From contig CAJZBQ010000015.1 of assembly GCA_914767885.1 (NCBI GenBank), forward strand, positions 806,001 through 870,000: 64,000 bases of DNA, in the 5' to 3' direction. Numbering within the stretch: position 1 is the first letter of the stretch; each line of letters begins with the position of its first letter. The notes beneath the pieces were generated by a model. It searched no databases, was not told where the DNA came from, and saw only the letters and a list, made by a program, of their open reading frames with translations. Source of the DNA: Blepharisma stoltei (lineage: Eukaryota > Ciliophora > Heterotrichea > Heterotrichida > Blepharismidae). Both the position numbers and the translations under genes were made by a program. Below are positions 32,298 through 42,406 of this stretch, piece after piece.

Positions 32298-33247
32298 ATG
32301 ATAAGGAATTTAATAAGAAAAGCACACACCTGTAATGACATTCTAGAGAACTTTTCACCGCTTTCGTCAGAGACTGACAGAGTTTACAAGATTTTTACTA
32401 ATGCAGTCAATGGGCTTTTATATCCAGAAAATGGGGAGTATCTCAGTACATTTGGGGAATGCTCATCATATTATGCACTTCAAGGAATCAAAAAGAGGAT
32501 GCAAGCCCATCCTGTAGGAGCCAAAATTCTCCAAGAGAAGCCTAGAATAAGAACTCCTTATGTAGACTTCAATAAACTTCGGGCATTATCTCCTAATACA
32601 TTTGGAAAACAGTATATCGACCATATGGACTCCTTAAATTTAGTCCCTGATGAAAGGCCACTAGTAAAGCACATTGGAGACCTAGATTTAGCCTATATTT
32701 TTCAAAGATACAAAGAAATCCACGATTTTTTGCATTTATTACTAAGTAAAGAAATCAGCGTATATGAAGAAATAGAGGTAAAAATTTATGAGTTCCAGCA
32801 GCTAGAACTCGCCTCTACTGCACTTGCCTCTTTGGTTGGGCCTCTTAGGCTGTCATTGTGGGAAAAGATTGAGTTGCTTACTCCCTCTCTCTAGCAAAAA
32901 AAACCATTGAAAAATCCTTATTTTTCCCCAAAAAAAATTTTGATATATAAGTGATAATTACTACATTGAATCTCTAGGAAATTTGTTTAACTTTAAATAG
33001 CTTGCATTTTAAAACATAAATTTTACAAATTAAATTAATATATTGCTTTCCAATTATAATTTTTTTAAAAAATGAACTCCCCTCATAAACGAACAGAATT
33101 TTTTTTGTTCACTCGAGGGGAGTTAGAAACGGAGCCCCAAAAATGATTTCCCTTGCAAATAAAGGCAAATTCTGCATGAATGTACACTATGAAGCTCATT
33201 TCGAACAAGACATGGAGGAGTTCAAGAAGTGGTTTTTCAGTCCTTAA
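32298..33247 (+). CDS. COQ4: COQ4, ubiquinone biosynthesis protein
   Basis: 234 aa after excising a 245-bp IES, total 705 nt. Recognised by the COQ4 signature: HPVGAKILQEKPRIRTPYVD, LSPNTFGKQYIDHM, LVPDERPLVKHIGDLDLAYI and the metal-site motif HDFLHLL...E (HDxxH-x11-E class). The C-terminus KGKFCMNVHYEAHFEQDMEE matches the family's LLNVxWExxxxxDLxE end. COQ4 is a mitochondrial inner-membrane protein needed for the coenzyme Q complex and for C1 decarboxylation/hydroxylation of the ring. The N-terminal MIRNLIRKAHTC may be a short mitochondrial presequence. It converges with the next gene, with 17 bp between stops. Confidence 0.93.
32879..33125. mobile_element. Diverged BogoMITE-like IES (245 bp) in COQ4
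   Basis: Left TTACTCCCTCTCTCTAGC, right TTCACTCGAGGGGAGTTAG. Excision at TA 32879-32880 / 33124-33125 gives KIELLRNGAPKMISLANKGK, restoring the COQ4 C-terminus. Confidence 0.9.
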
Positions 33248-33264
33248 ATTAATTTAGACAAAAA

Positions 33265-34614
33265 TTATCTTGGGTATCTCCCGAGGACCATATTTCCATA
33301 GTCAGCGAGGGACTTGTCCTGCCTTGATTTTCCTCTTTCTTCTATTCCGAAGAACTTATTGGCGTCTTCTTGAAACTCAGGCTTGTATAGAATGGCATTA
33401 GGAGTGCCAGTCACAGGGAAGCTGGGAATGAATTTTGGAGAAGCCTTGGTGAATTTTACATCGTTAAACGCTGGGTGGGAGATAAATTCAGAAGGAATTT
33501 GTCGTGACTTTGGAGGCTCAGAGTGCTGTTTGGGTCGGAAAGGGCTTGGCATTGACTTTGTATCTCTTAAAGCTCCTGTTATTGGGTCAAAAGTGATAGT
33601 CCTAGGGTTCTTTTTAGCGTATCTCGGGAATGAAGGGCTTTCTATTTTTGAGAGTGACTGGTCTGATCGGTTTATCTCAAATTGTGAGACTTCCTCAACA
33701 TATGATTTATTTACAGATCCATTTCCTTTCAGCTGATTTTTCAGCAATTCTTGGACTTCTAGGTTTTCTCTATACTGTTTTGCCCTTCTTATTTTCTGTT
33801 CCCTTTCATAAGCTTCGTCATCTCTCAGCTTTTTCAGCTCTTCTAGCCTTCTAGCTTGTTCTTTTTCCCTTTCTAAAATCTGGATTTGCTTTTGTTGCTC
33901 TTTTAAGCTGAGCTGAAAATCTAGGTTGCTGGTTGTTTCTTTTCTCTGCTCTTCCATTCGTACTTTATCATAAATCCCTTTATTCAGTCTATTATATGCT
34001 TCTTCTTGAGATATATTTGGGGCTGGGCTTTTTCTCTGCTGGAAGCTCTGGAGGATTTCGTCTTTTTGCCGCAGCTGCTCTTTAAGAATTTCTAGCTCTC
34101 TTGTGTATTTTTCAGCTAAACTTAAAGGAGCTGGCTCTTGGTGAGGTTTTTCTATAGCAGGGTCGATATATTGTGTGGCTTCTTCTTGAAAAGATCTATC
34201 GAAGCCTTGCTGTTTTGTATAGCCAGGTGACTGGTCTTCGTATTGATAGTCATTATTCCTGACAGTCCCTGCTTTTGGTTTATAATTAGGAAGTTTTTCA
34301 TCATATAGTTGACTGTAATTTTTAGGAATAGAGCTAGATCGTGGCTGATAGCTAGACTGTGTAGGCTGCTCGTAGTCTTTCTGGGGATTAGAAGGCAGGT
34401 CTTCTATATACTGTTCCCTGTTTCTAGGCTCCTCAGACGTTATAACTGGCTTCCTGACATTGTACACAATATGAGAGCTTTGGGCGTTTTTATCAACATC
34501 GAACCTTTTTCGGCCAAATCTGAATTCTCCTGGCTCCTAAGTAATTAATACTGAGTTTAGCTGTGGGTGGACTACTCCTATGTATCCTCGGTTATATTCT
34601 GTAGTATAATTCAT
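33265..34614 (-). CDS. Coiled-coil protein, Gln/Glu/Arg-rich (444 aa)
   Basis: ATG at 34614 (MNYTTEYNRGYIGVVHPQL), a 15-nt intron at 34537-34551 (GTATTAATTACTTAG) that removes an in-frame TAG, then open to a stop at 33265. Residues 60-160 are Tyr/Pro/Gln rich and disordered. A charged coiled coil at ~180-300 (LSLKEQQKQIQILEREKEQA) follows, then a C-terminal Pro/Ser/Lys segment (ITFDPITGALRDTKSMPSPF). No named family recognised; the style fits ciliate cytoskeletal or cortical proteins. Confidence 0.65.
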
Positions 34615-34856
34615 TAATAAAATGTTATATTAAGCGAAAATAATTAATAAGTAACAATAAGCATTCTAGATCTCTGAATAAAAATTATAATAAATATAAT
34701 AATATATCCTATTCCCTATTATAGATTGGGTTTATTTTAATTAAGTTTGTCAAAGCCATTGGATTCCAATCTTCCCCCAAACCTGCAGCTGACGAATCAG
34801 ACTTTGCTACGTAACCTGGTCAATAATTAGGCACAAGCTATATAGAATAGATAGGA

Positions 34857-35186
34857 TTAAGGATTATTAGCATGGCTAGTCTTTTTTAGGAACGAAATTT
34901 TATATTGCAAATACAACGCAGCGAGGAAAAGCAAAAGAATAACTGCAGATTGGCCATAAACCAGCATCGTTTTCACTTTGCTATATTTCTTGACGTCGCT
35001 CTTTGGCTTTTGTTTAGGCTTTGCATAACTTTCTCCAATTGATGTAGAGGTCCTGTTAAGATCTTCAATTAGGGAATAGCTTTTGCTAAATCTGTCTACT
35101 CCAACTGATGCAGAACTCTTATTCAATCTTTCATATCCAGCTAAATCTGCAGCCACTTTAGGATCAGGTGCATTTTTCCTTGCCAT
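34857..35186 (-). CDS. Small tail-anchored membrane protein (109 aa)
   Basis: ATG at 35186, stop at 34857. The first ~70 residues are polar and Ser/Lys rich (GYERLNKSSASVGVDRFSKS). One transmembrane segment near the C-terminus (GQSAVILLLFLAALYLQY) is followed by a short lumenal tail (KISFLKKTSHANNP), the layout of a tail-anchored protein. Family not recognised. Confidence 0.55.
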   Translation of the reverse strand: MARKNAPDPKVAADLAGYERLNKSSASVGVDRFSKSYSLIEDLNRTSTSIGESYAKPKQKPKSDVKKYSKVKTMLVYGQSAVILLLFLAALYLQYKISFLKKTSHANNP

Positions 35187-35333
35187 TCCTCTTATTTATT
35201 AATTATTTCCCAGTTTAATTTGAACGAACCATAAGGAAATTTATAAAACATTTTTGATTATTTTTAAGTATTAAGTGCTAATACTCTTACTGCAAATTAA
35301 ATTATTAACTTAAGCTTCTAACTTACCCATTTA

Positions 35334-35537
35334 ATAGCTAAAAAAAATCTTAGTTAAATTTAAGGGAAACATTTAAATAATTGTTTTGGATTTAAAAATT
35401 CCATTTATAAGGAAAATCTAATTTATAAAATTTATGTCTAAAATTCAAGCTATTAAATTTTTTATAATATATAAAAACATTTATATAATAAAAATTTCAT
35501 TAATAATCTCAATATTTTCTCACTCTTAAATGGGGTA
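35334..35537. mobile_element. Diverged MITE/IES (202 bp) upstream of coiled-coil gene
   Basis: TTACCCATTTAA at the left and TTAAATGGGGTAAG at the right form the terminal inverted repeat; TA-bounded. It ends 6 bp before the ATG at 35544, so it sits in a 5' UTR or promoter. Confidence 0.6.
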
Positions 35538-35543
35538 AGCATA

Positions 35544-36560
35544 ATGGGAGAAGAAGACCAACGGAATTTGGAGAAATCAATCCAAGACCTCTGTGTCTTA
35601 ATACACACAGAATTCGGGACTATGGGCGAAGAAAACCCATTCGGCGTAGGAATCACCGAAGTTATCCACATGGACAGTTTTCAAGCCCTCGCAAGCATTA
35701 TGAATATCACAGACGGTCTTTTAGACATCAAAAAACAAGCCAGAGGCACGCCTGAGTACCAACAGTTCCTAGACAACGAAACTTACCAAAGAGCCCTCCA
35801 AAAGCTTGAGAACGAAGTCCGCAATCATATAAAAATCGAGCAACAAATGAAGCTTTATATTGATTCAATGACAGAGAAGCTTGAAAAATCAGAGAAAAAA
35901 CAAAAAGGACTGACCCAAAGCAATAACAAAGTCGTGGATCAGCTCAGACAGGACACTGAGACCTTAAAAGAGCTAATTGAGTTAAGGAAAAAAGAAGTCC
36001 AAGATTTGAAAATGTCAAGCTCAGGCAAAATTAAGCTACCAACTACAGATAGGCCAATGTCAAGGACAATGGCAAAAAGAGAAGAAAAGTCTGCAGAACA
36101 TGAGCAAAGGAATTCTCGGCTCCAACAGGAGTGAAAACGGTTAAAAGGGACCTTAGCTGAAAAACAAAAAGAGTACCAAAAGCATGTGGTGGAGCTAGAT
36201 AAGCTGCAAGAAGCCTTGACTTCTGTGAATGAGCCTACTCTAGAAGAGGAGCAGAAGCTTACCGACTATTATAAGCGAAAATATGAAGAAAAATGCCTAG
36301 AGGCAGCCCAAATCCAAAACAAGCTGAAACGATTACAGATTTATGAGAAAGCGCCTGTCAAAAAGCAGAAGTCAATTTCTCCAATCCCTTCTACAAACTC
36401 AAGGAAAAGAGGGGAAGAGCAGCCTCTTTATAAGATGATTTCGAACTCCCGGTCTTCTAACAACTTGCAAAGAGTGACGTCAGTGGAAAAGCTGAGAACT
36501 GACCGAGTGCCAGTAGCAATAAAGCAGAGGGTGCAGATGTCTTATACATCTAGAAAGTAA
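35544..36560 (+). CDS. Coiled-coil protein (338 aa), unknown
   Basis: An uninterrupted frame from ATG 35544 to TAA, with TGA-Trp at 36132-36134. The N-terminal 80 residues look globular (IQDLCVLIHTEFGTMGEE, VIHMDSFQALASIMNITD). Then a long coiled coil runs at ~85-290 (LENEVRNHIKIEQQMKLYI, EQKLTDYYKRKYEEKCLEAA). The tail is basic and Ser/Arg rich. Resembles ciliary or centrosomal coiled-coil proteins in general layout only. Confidence 0.6.
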
Positions 36561-36765
36561 TTAATGATTAACTATATCTTATGAATACATTAGAGTCCCC
36601 ATTAATTTATTGGGATAGTCAAATCTTAAGCTGGATAAGATAAATCGAATGGTTGCTTCATTATTTAACTTGGCCTGCCAGTAAGCAGATTTCGATGTCT
36701 GATATGTTTTAAGGCATATAAAAGATTGCCTAGGCTCTATTAAACTCACTTTCATACTTCAAATT

Positions 36766-39700
36766 ATGGAAGAATTTGACATCCAAAGGTCAGTTTTGTT
36801 CTCTGACGAAGAAAACAGTGAAGAAATTGGCGATGTTGAAGCCAAACTCAAAGAAGAAATTCGTGACGGCAAGTTTTCAGTCAACGAGCTGCTCCCTCCT
36901 CCCAACCCGCTGCTGCCCAAAACTTTGATGCCATCTGAGCCTGCTTTTCAAGCACAGAAAATCCCGTTTATGTAACTCTTATTCAGAGCTCTGGAACCTT
37001 TCTACGGCGATGAAGAACAAGCCGAGCAAGGCTTATCAGCTGATAGGACTGCATTTCCAGCGCCTTATCCTCCAGAGACTTCATTGCGGAGTTTATTTGA
37101 AAGTCAATCAATAGTCTACCTGAGGTCTAAATCTATATATGACGACAGTGTTGACGCTGGCTATTTCAATGCGAATTTGTGCGACATCAAGTGTCTCATA
37201 TTAAAAAAACGCTCCCTTGAGACCAAGGGACAAAGACTCTATCAAAACGAGTTGTTACAAGCTGAGTTGCCTATGTATTATCAGCCTGCTGATAGCACTG
37301 ATAATACGTTAGTATTCGAGTCCAGGTTTGAGTGCGGGAACCTCGCAATGGCTGCAAAAATAGGGGAAAACGAGTATAATCTGTTAATGTCAAATGATAT
37401 CAACTCTAAAGGGCACACACAATGGTTTTTCTTTAGGGTGGAAAATACCAAGGCAAATATGAGGGTAAAATTTAACATTGTGAACTTCGCCAAGGCAGAT
37501 TCACTGTTTAATGACGGCATGAGGGTGCTAGTGTACTCTTGCAAGTACTATGAAAGATATGAAAAAGGCTGGACAAGAGGCGGGGAAGATATACAGTATT
37601 ATCCTAATGGGATTTTGAAAGATCCCAAGAAGACAAAAACGTACTATAACTTGAGCTTCACTTATCAGTTTAAATATACAGGGGATTCTGTGTTTTTTGC
37701 CTACTCACTGCCGTATACATATACACAACTGCAGCAGATGCTGGATAACTATGAAAGAGATCCAGCGAGGAACAAGTATTTTGCGAGAAAAACCCTGTGC
37801 AGGACTATTGGGGGGAATAATTGTGATTATTTGACGATCACTAATAAAGGGACACTAGAGGAAATAAGGAATAAAAGAGGAGTTGTACTGTCAGCCAGGG
37901 TGCATCCGGGGGAAACAGTTGGGTCATGAATGATGCATGGAGTTTTGGATTTCTTGACCAGTGATGACCCAGAAGCCTCTGCGCTGAGGGATAGATATGT
38001 ATTTAAAGTGGTCCCAATGCTAAATCCTGATGGTGTTATTAATGGAAATTACAGATGTGGGTTGGTAGGAGCTGACCTGAACAGGAGGTGAAAAAATCCT
38101 ATCAGCGTCCTCCACCCAACTATTTTTAGTCTCAAACGATTAATTAAATCTATGGCTGGGAACTACGATATAGAACTTATATGTGACCTGCATGGACATT
38201 CTAGGAAGAAAAATGTGTTTATATATGGCTGCAATGTCCCTGATTCCCCTCAAGCTTGCAAAATTTTTCTGGTCATCAGGAAAAAATCCTGGGAGATTTT
38301 TTCATCTGCCTTTTTTCCGTCAAAAATTACGGAGAGTTTTTACCTTTTTAGAGGAAAAAACTCAAATAGTTTTCAAAAAAGTAAACCTGAAAGCCTACCT
38401 TGTTTTTCCTCGATTTTTAAAGGAAAAACCCCCTTTTTGTGAAGCATTTTTCTGAATCTAATTATTGACGATATTTTAGAGCAAAATACGACATAAAAAA
38501 TCCCGAGTTTTTGTATCATTTTGAATCAATATTTTCATCGCAGATATTCACTATTAGTTAATTATCTACAAATTTTATCCATAAAAAATAAGAAGTCTAA
38601 ACTTGAAATATTATTTATTTTTAGAGTTTGTTAATTGTAGCTGATAAGTAAATTTTTCAATTTTTATGAGTGTTTTTGCTGCCGATTTCTGTATAAAAAA
38701 AATTTGACGTCCAAAAAACATACTGGCTAAGATACAATGCAATTTCTTTCTTTAATCTGGCTTACATTTTTAGGTTTAAGAATTAAGATTGCACAATTCT
38801 TTATATTAGATCTTTAAGACTAAATCTCATACTAAAAATAACTAGATCCCGATAAAATTCTTTACAATAATTTTTTTTTTCTGTAAACTCGGGAAAAAAA
38901 AGTATGTTTTTGTCTTAAAAAAACATTGGAGTCTTTTCCTTTAAATAAAGTAAAAAACCTACAGTAAAAAACCAACAGAAAAAAAAAAAGCCTACCCTGT
39001 TTTTTCACTGATAACCCAAAATTTTCCCCTTTTATTTTGTCAAAACTTTCCCCAATTTTTAGTTATCAGTACTCAAGATTTGGGGTACAAAAGTCAAAAG
39101 AATCCACAATGAGGGTCACGATGTTTAAGGACCTGAAAATCCCTCAAATTTATACAATGGAATCGTCTTTCTGCGGAGCCGACTTCGGGCAGTACATGGG
39201 GATGCATTTTACTGGACAAATCCTAGCTGGGATTGGGAGGGACTTGTGCAGGACTTTAATTGTTTTTGGGCAAAATCAGCCAATAATTCAGTCTCCTGTT
39301 TCCAAAGGGAAAAGACAGCCAATGCCTCTAGCGAAAAGCAGAATTAAAAAAGGAAAATTACCTGAAAAAACTCCCAAAAAAGCAGAAAATAAGGCAATGA
39401 TAGAGCCTTTTAAGCTATTTGGGGTTGATTATGATGAGATTTTAAACGAAATGATGCAAAAAGAAGATATTTTACATAATGGAGAGGACGGAGAAGACTC
39501 AAGTGGCTCAGATTCTGACCCTTCAGAGGACAATTTAGAAATTGAAGAGCTCAGGAATTTAGTCCCATTGTCTTATTCAGCCCCTACAAAGAAAAAAGAA
39601 AAAAATAAGAAAAAAATAAACCAGCCTAAGACATTTACCAGAAGGATCCCAAAACAAAAATGCAAAAAATGTGGCGAAGAAATGCAGCCTGGGCACCAAT

Positions 39701-39909
39701 GCAAAGTCCAGGATGCCCCTCCTCCACCTAAAAAGGCTCCTATTGGGCTCAGGACGTATTATAATCTTGCAGGGAAGCGAGTTCATGATCAAGCTACTCA
39801 GACACCTCTGTCATTATATCCTAAGGCTGCTAAAGGGATTACAGATGAAGAACCTAACCGAAGCACTTCTCCTCACGCGCTGAATGCTTCAATGGAAAAT
39901 AATTTATAA
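36766..39909 (+). CDS. Cytosolic carboxypeptidase (M14D/AGBL family), copy 2
   Basis: 782 aa after removing a 15-nt intron (36972-36986, GTAACTCTTATTCAG) and a 780-bp insert (38244-39030), total 2349 nt. TGA-Trp occurs at 37927-37929 and 38089-38091. Features: N-terminal CCP domain ([27 protein letters not shown]), zinc site HPGE near 37905, [26 protein letters not shown], and the catalytic-Glu region [20 protein letters not shown]. The C-terminal extension (~200 residues) is acidic, then basic, and ends with a small Cys/His cluster ([14 protein letters not shown]), possibly a zinc-binding motif. Likely a tubulin deglutamylase-type enzyme; closer to CCP2/3-type sequences than copy 1 in the SKLSPIFSY segment. 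Confidence 0.88.
38244..39030. mobile_element. 780-bp insert in CCP2, apparently bounded by TTCCCCT
   Basis: TTCCCCT occurs at 38244-38250 and 39024-39030 in the same reading phase. Joining them gives [21 protein letters not shown], in line with CCP proteins. The ends are imperfectly inverted (CTGGTCATCAGGAAAAA / TTTTTCACTGATAACCC). A TA solution also keeps frame (38220-38221 / 39033-39034) but would delete the conserved YGC. The interior is AT-rich with T-runs and has no gene. Confidence 0.6.
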
Positions 39910-39913
39910 CTTT

Positions 39914-40042
39914 TATAGCTTGGGCATGCTTATAGCGTGCAAATGCCACAAAAATCAAGAGAATAATAGTACTTTCAAGCTAAATTGATAATTTATACAC
40001 CAGTTTTGTCTTATATGGCACGCTACGCGTGCCCAAAGTATA
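39914..40042. mobile_element. Small TIR element (~127 bp), TTGGGCA-type ends
   Basis: Left TATAGCTTGGGCATGC, right (inverted) TATACTTTGGGCACGC. Same terminal type as the IES at 13700-13840, here in the spacer between CCP2 and the CFAP96-like gene. Confidence 0.65.
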
Positions 40043-40054
40043 TCAATATTAAAT

Positions 40055-41092
40055 ATGACTACTAGGTTGCTTGAGAACCCAGTTGAAAAAGAAGCTGAAA
40101 AAGCAGTCAAACGAGACGAGTTTCTAAAAGAGTCCAAAGAAAACTCCACCAAGTCGCGGTATGGTCTTTTTTCCTTCACAGGGACACTTGCGATATCTGA
40201 TGATGCAGGATATTACAAAACTGCTTCAAAAAAACTACCAGATGGAACTGTCAAAACCGGCCCAAAAAACTTCTCGACAAGCCCAACAAGGACAGGGAAA
40301 GGGCCTGACGTTTATTTTTCGAAGCCTGAGTTCCTTAATGGAGATCTCTATAGAGATCCTATAAAGCCACAGCTAAATGAAAAAGAAAGAGCAGAAAAAA
40401 TGAAAAAAAGCCATGACGTGCCCTTCCGACCAGCTGGGCCAGTAGAGGAGCCTAAAGGATACGAAAACATGCCAACTCAAACTTTCCACTATAGACAAAG
40501 AGAGCCTGATGGGTCAGTTAAGCTGGAGCCGAGAAACTTTTTTACGTCACCTCCTAAGGCAGGGGCAGCTAACTGTACACCTGGTGTTACTTTTGACAAA
40601 AAGATTGACTATATTCCTGACCCTTATGATAGGGTCAAAGAACTAAATAGACAAAAAGCCGCTGCTGATAAGGCTAAACTCCAAGATAGGCCATTTAAGC
40701 CAAGTTCTCCATCTGGCTATACTTTTAGCGACTTTAAAACTGCTTTGGAAGACTCAAAAATTCCTTTAAAAATAAAATCCCCAAAATACAAAATGAATGT
40801 CCTTAAACATGATCGACCTTTCTTCCCAGCCAGCCCAACCAAGAAAAACATTTTAGAGGCCTGCTTTGATAAGTACCCGGAGCATATGTCAAACCCTCTA
40901 ACCTACCCTCAGCGAAAATCTCCAAGCTCCCAAGCCCCTTGGAAGCCTACAGTTAATTTCATTACTAAGCCATCTCCTTCAGTAGCCCAAAATCTTGCCA
41001 ATATCAGAGCTGAGTTCCCAGGAGTAAAGATATATCCTTATTTTTCTGAATTACAACTAAATTTACCTTATTTTTATATAGTAATTTTGTAG
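40055..41092 (+). CDS. CFAP96-like (C4orf47 family) cilia protein
   Basis: 345-aa frame from ATG 40055 to TAG. It contains the repeated family pattern: YGLFSFTGTLAISDDAGYY, GPKNFSTSPTRTGKGPDVYF, then EPRNFFTSPPKAG...DPYDRVKELNRQKAAADKAK and DRPFKPSSPSG. CFAP96 proteins are found along cilia and at centrosomes of animals and protists. The last ~20 residues are hydrophobic and unlike the family, so the 3' end may be altered by an unrecognised intron or IES. It lies head-to-tail with the FYVE-like gene 19 bp downstream. Confidence 0.7.
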   Translation: MTTRLLENPVEKEAEKAVKRDEFLKESKENSTKSRYGLFSFTGTLAISDDAGYYKTASKKLPDGTVKTGPKNFSTSPTRTGKGPDVYFSKPEFLNGDLYRDPIKPQLNEKERAEKMKKSHDVPFRPAGPVEEPKGYENMPTQTFHYRQREPDGSVKLEPRNFFTSPPKAGAANCTPGVTFDKKIDYIPDPYDRVKELNRQKAAADKAKLQDRPFKPSSPSGYTFSDFKTALEDSKIPLKIKSPKYKMNVLKHDRPFFPASPTKKNILEACFDKYPEHMSNPLTYPQRKSPSSQAPWKPTVNFITKPSPSVAQNLANIRAEFPGVKIYPYFSELQLNLPYFYIVIL

Positions 41093-41110
41093 TAAATAGG
41101 AATAATTAAT

Positions 41111-42355
41111 ATGCCTAAAATTAAATATAAAATGGAAGATGTTGAAGAAGCCTCAGATACAAGTGCCAACAGTTCTTTACTAGACAACTCCCGAAGCATT
41201 CTAGAATTCAACTTCGATTTACCTCAGGACAGAGACCACTACAAAAAAGATAAAAAATGTACCGTCTGCAAAACAAAATTCGGTAAAGTCGGCCTGGTGA
41301 ATTTTAAAAAATACTGCTGCAAGTTCTGCTATAAAGGAGTCTGTTTGAAATGCTCACCAAAACAAGTGATGCATCCTGAAACGCTTAAGCTGGAAAGGAT
41401 CTGCAGCAATTGCTATCAGAAATCCAAGGAAGCACAGGTTGTTGAAAAACAAGAACAAAACTTGATAGCGGTGCAACAGATAAGACAAGAAGTGATTGCC
41501 AAGGTAGAAGAAGAAAATCAGTCAAAAAATAAAAATAAGCAAAATGCTAAATTCCTCTTTGGAAATGTCAAAAAAATCCTAATTTTTGGGAAAATTAGCC
41601 TTAAAAAAAGCAAAAAATCTTGCTGGGAGGGTAAGATTTTGGCTGAGAAATACGAGAAATTAAAGCTGGAAAAAGACCAAGAGCTAAGCCGGCTAAATGA
41701 TGTTATAAAGCAGCTAAATGAACAAAGAGATACTTTAATTGACAATTTTCAACAAACTAAAGAAAAAATGAACAAGGTGCAAGAAGAAATGGCAAATCGG
41801 GATAAGCTGCAGAATGACTTAGATAATGACCTTTCTGGTATAATATCTTCTTCTGAAAGAGATAGAAATGAAATAGGCCAACTCAGAAATAACCTTGCAC
41901 AGATCCAAGACGAGCATGTAAGACTAATAAGACAGATAGAAGAAATGTCAGGGCCGGTTGACACAAAGGCAAAGGTAAAAAGGAAAAGCAAAGGCGAAGA
42001 AAAAATGCTGGCAAGGATAGAAAATGCCAAACTTGAGTACCAAAAAGTATTAAATGACCATAATGATATGAAAAAAGAACTGGAGTTTAAAGAAAGTGAG
42101 CTTAAATTGGCAGAAAAACAGATAAAAATGCTAGAAGATAGAGACCATGAAATTGAGATTCAAAATAGGCTGAAGGATAATAAGTCAGAAACTACAGAAG
42201 GTCAAGAAGATAGAGCTGGAAATCTTAGGAAATTAATTCAGGAAAATGAGATACAGATAGATAAATTGAAAATAGAAGTGGAAAAAGCCAGAAAGCAGAA
42301 AAATATGAAGAAAAAGAAGAAGAAAGCAGTAGAGCTTAAAGGGACTGATTCATAA
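41111..42355 (+). CDS. FYVE-like zinc finger / coiled-coil protein (386 aa after editing)
   Basis: Residues ~50-105 carry eight Cys in FYVE-like spacing (CTVCKTKF...YCCKFCYKGVCLKCSP...RICSNCY). The basic RRHHCR patch is absent (KKYCCKFC), so PI3P binding is doubtful. The rest is a long coiled coil ending in a poly-Lys stretch (KKKKKKAVELKGTDS). An in-frame 84-bp TA-bounded segment (41548-41633) has no stop but resembles MITE spacer sequence and breaks the coiled coil; removing it gives NKQNAKILAEKYEKL. Total 1161 nt. Confidence 0.65.
   Translation: MPKIKYKMEDVEEASDTSANSSLLDNSRSILEFNFDLPQDRDHYKKDKKCTVCKTKFGKVGLVNFKKYCCKFCYKGVCLKCSPKQVMHPETLKLERICSNCYQKSKEAQVVEKQEQNLIAVQQIRQEVIAKVEEENQSKNKNKQNAKFLFGNVKKILIFGKISLKKSKKSCWEGKILAEKYEKLKLEKDQELSRLNDVIKQLNEQRDTLIDNFQQTKEKMNKVQEEMANRDKLQNDLDNDLSGIISSSERDRNEIGQLRNNLAQIQDEHVRLIRQIEEMSGPVDTKAKVKRKSKGEEKMLARIENAKLEYQKVLNDHNDMKKELEFKESELKLAEKQIKMLEDRDHEIEIQNRLKDNKSETTEGQEDRAGNLRKLIQENEIQIDKLKIEVEKARKQKNMKKKKKKAVELKGTDS
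41548..41633. other. In-frame, stop-free 84-bp IES candidate
   Basis: TA 41548-41549 to TA 41632-41633. It contains AAAAATCCTAATTTTTGG and GGGAAAATTA, very like the internal spacer of the MITE at 50681. It would be invisible to a frame-based search because it is a multiple of three and lacks stops. Confidence 0.6.
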
Positions 42356-42406
42356 ATTAAATGCATTTCCTGAAATTTTATTTTATAAGAGATTATTAAG
42401 AGATAC

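Noticed and set aside
38152-38455. The hydrophobic extension after [14 protein letters not shown] as real CCP2 protein
   Set aside because: It runs into AT-rich insert sequence and stops; the CCP domain resumes in frame 780 bp later.
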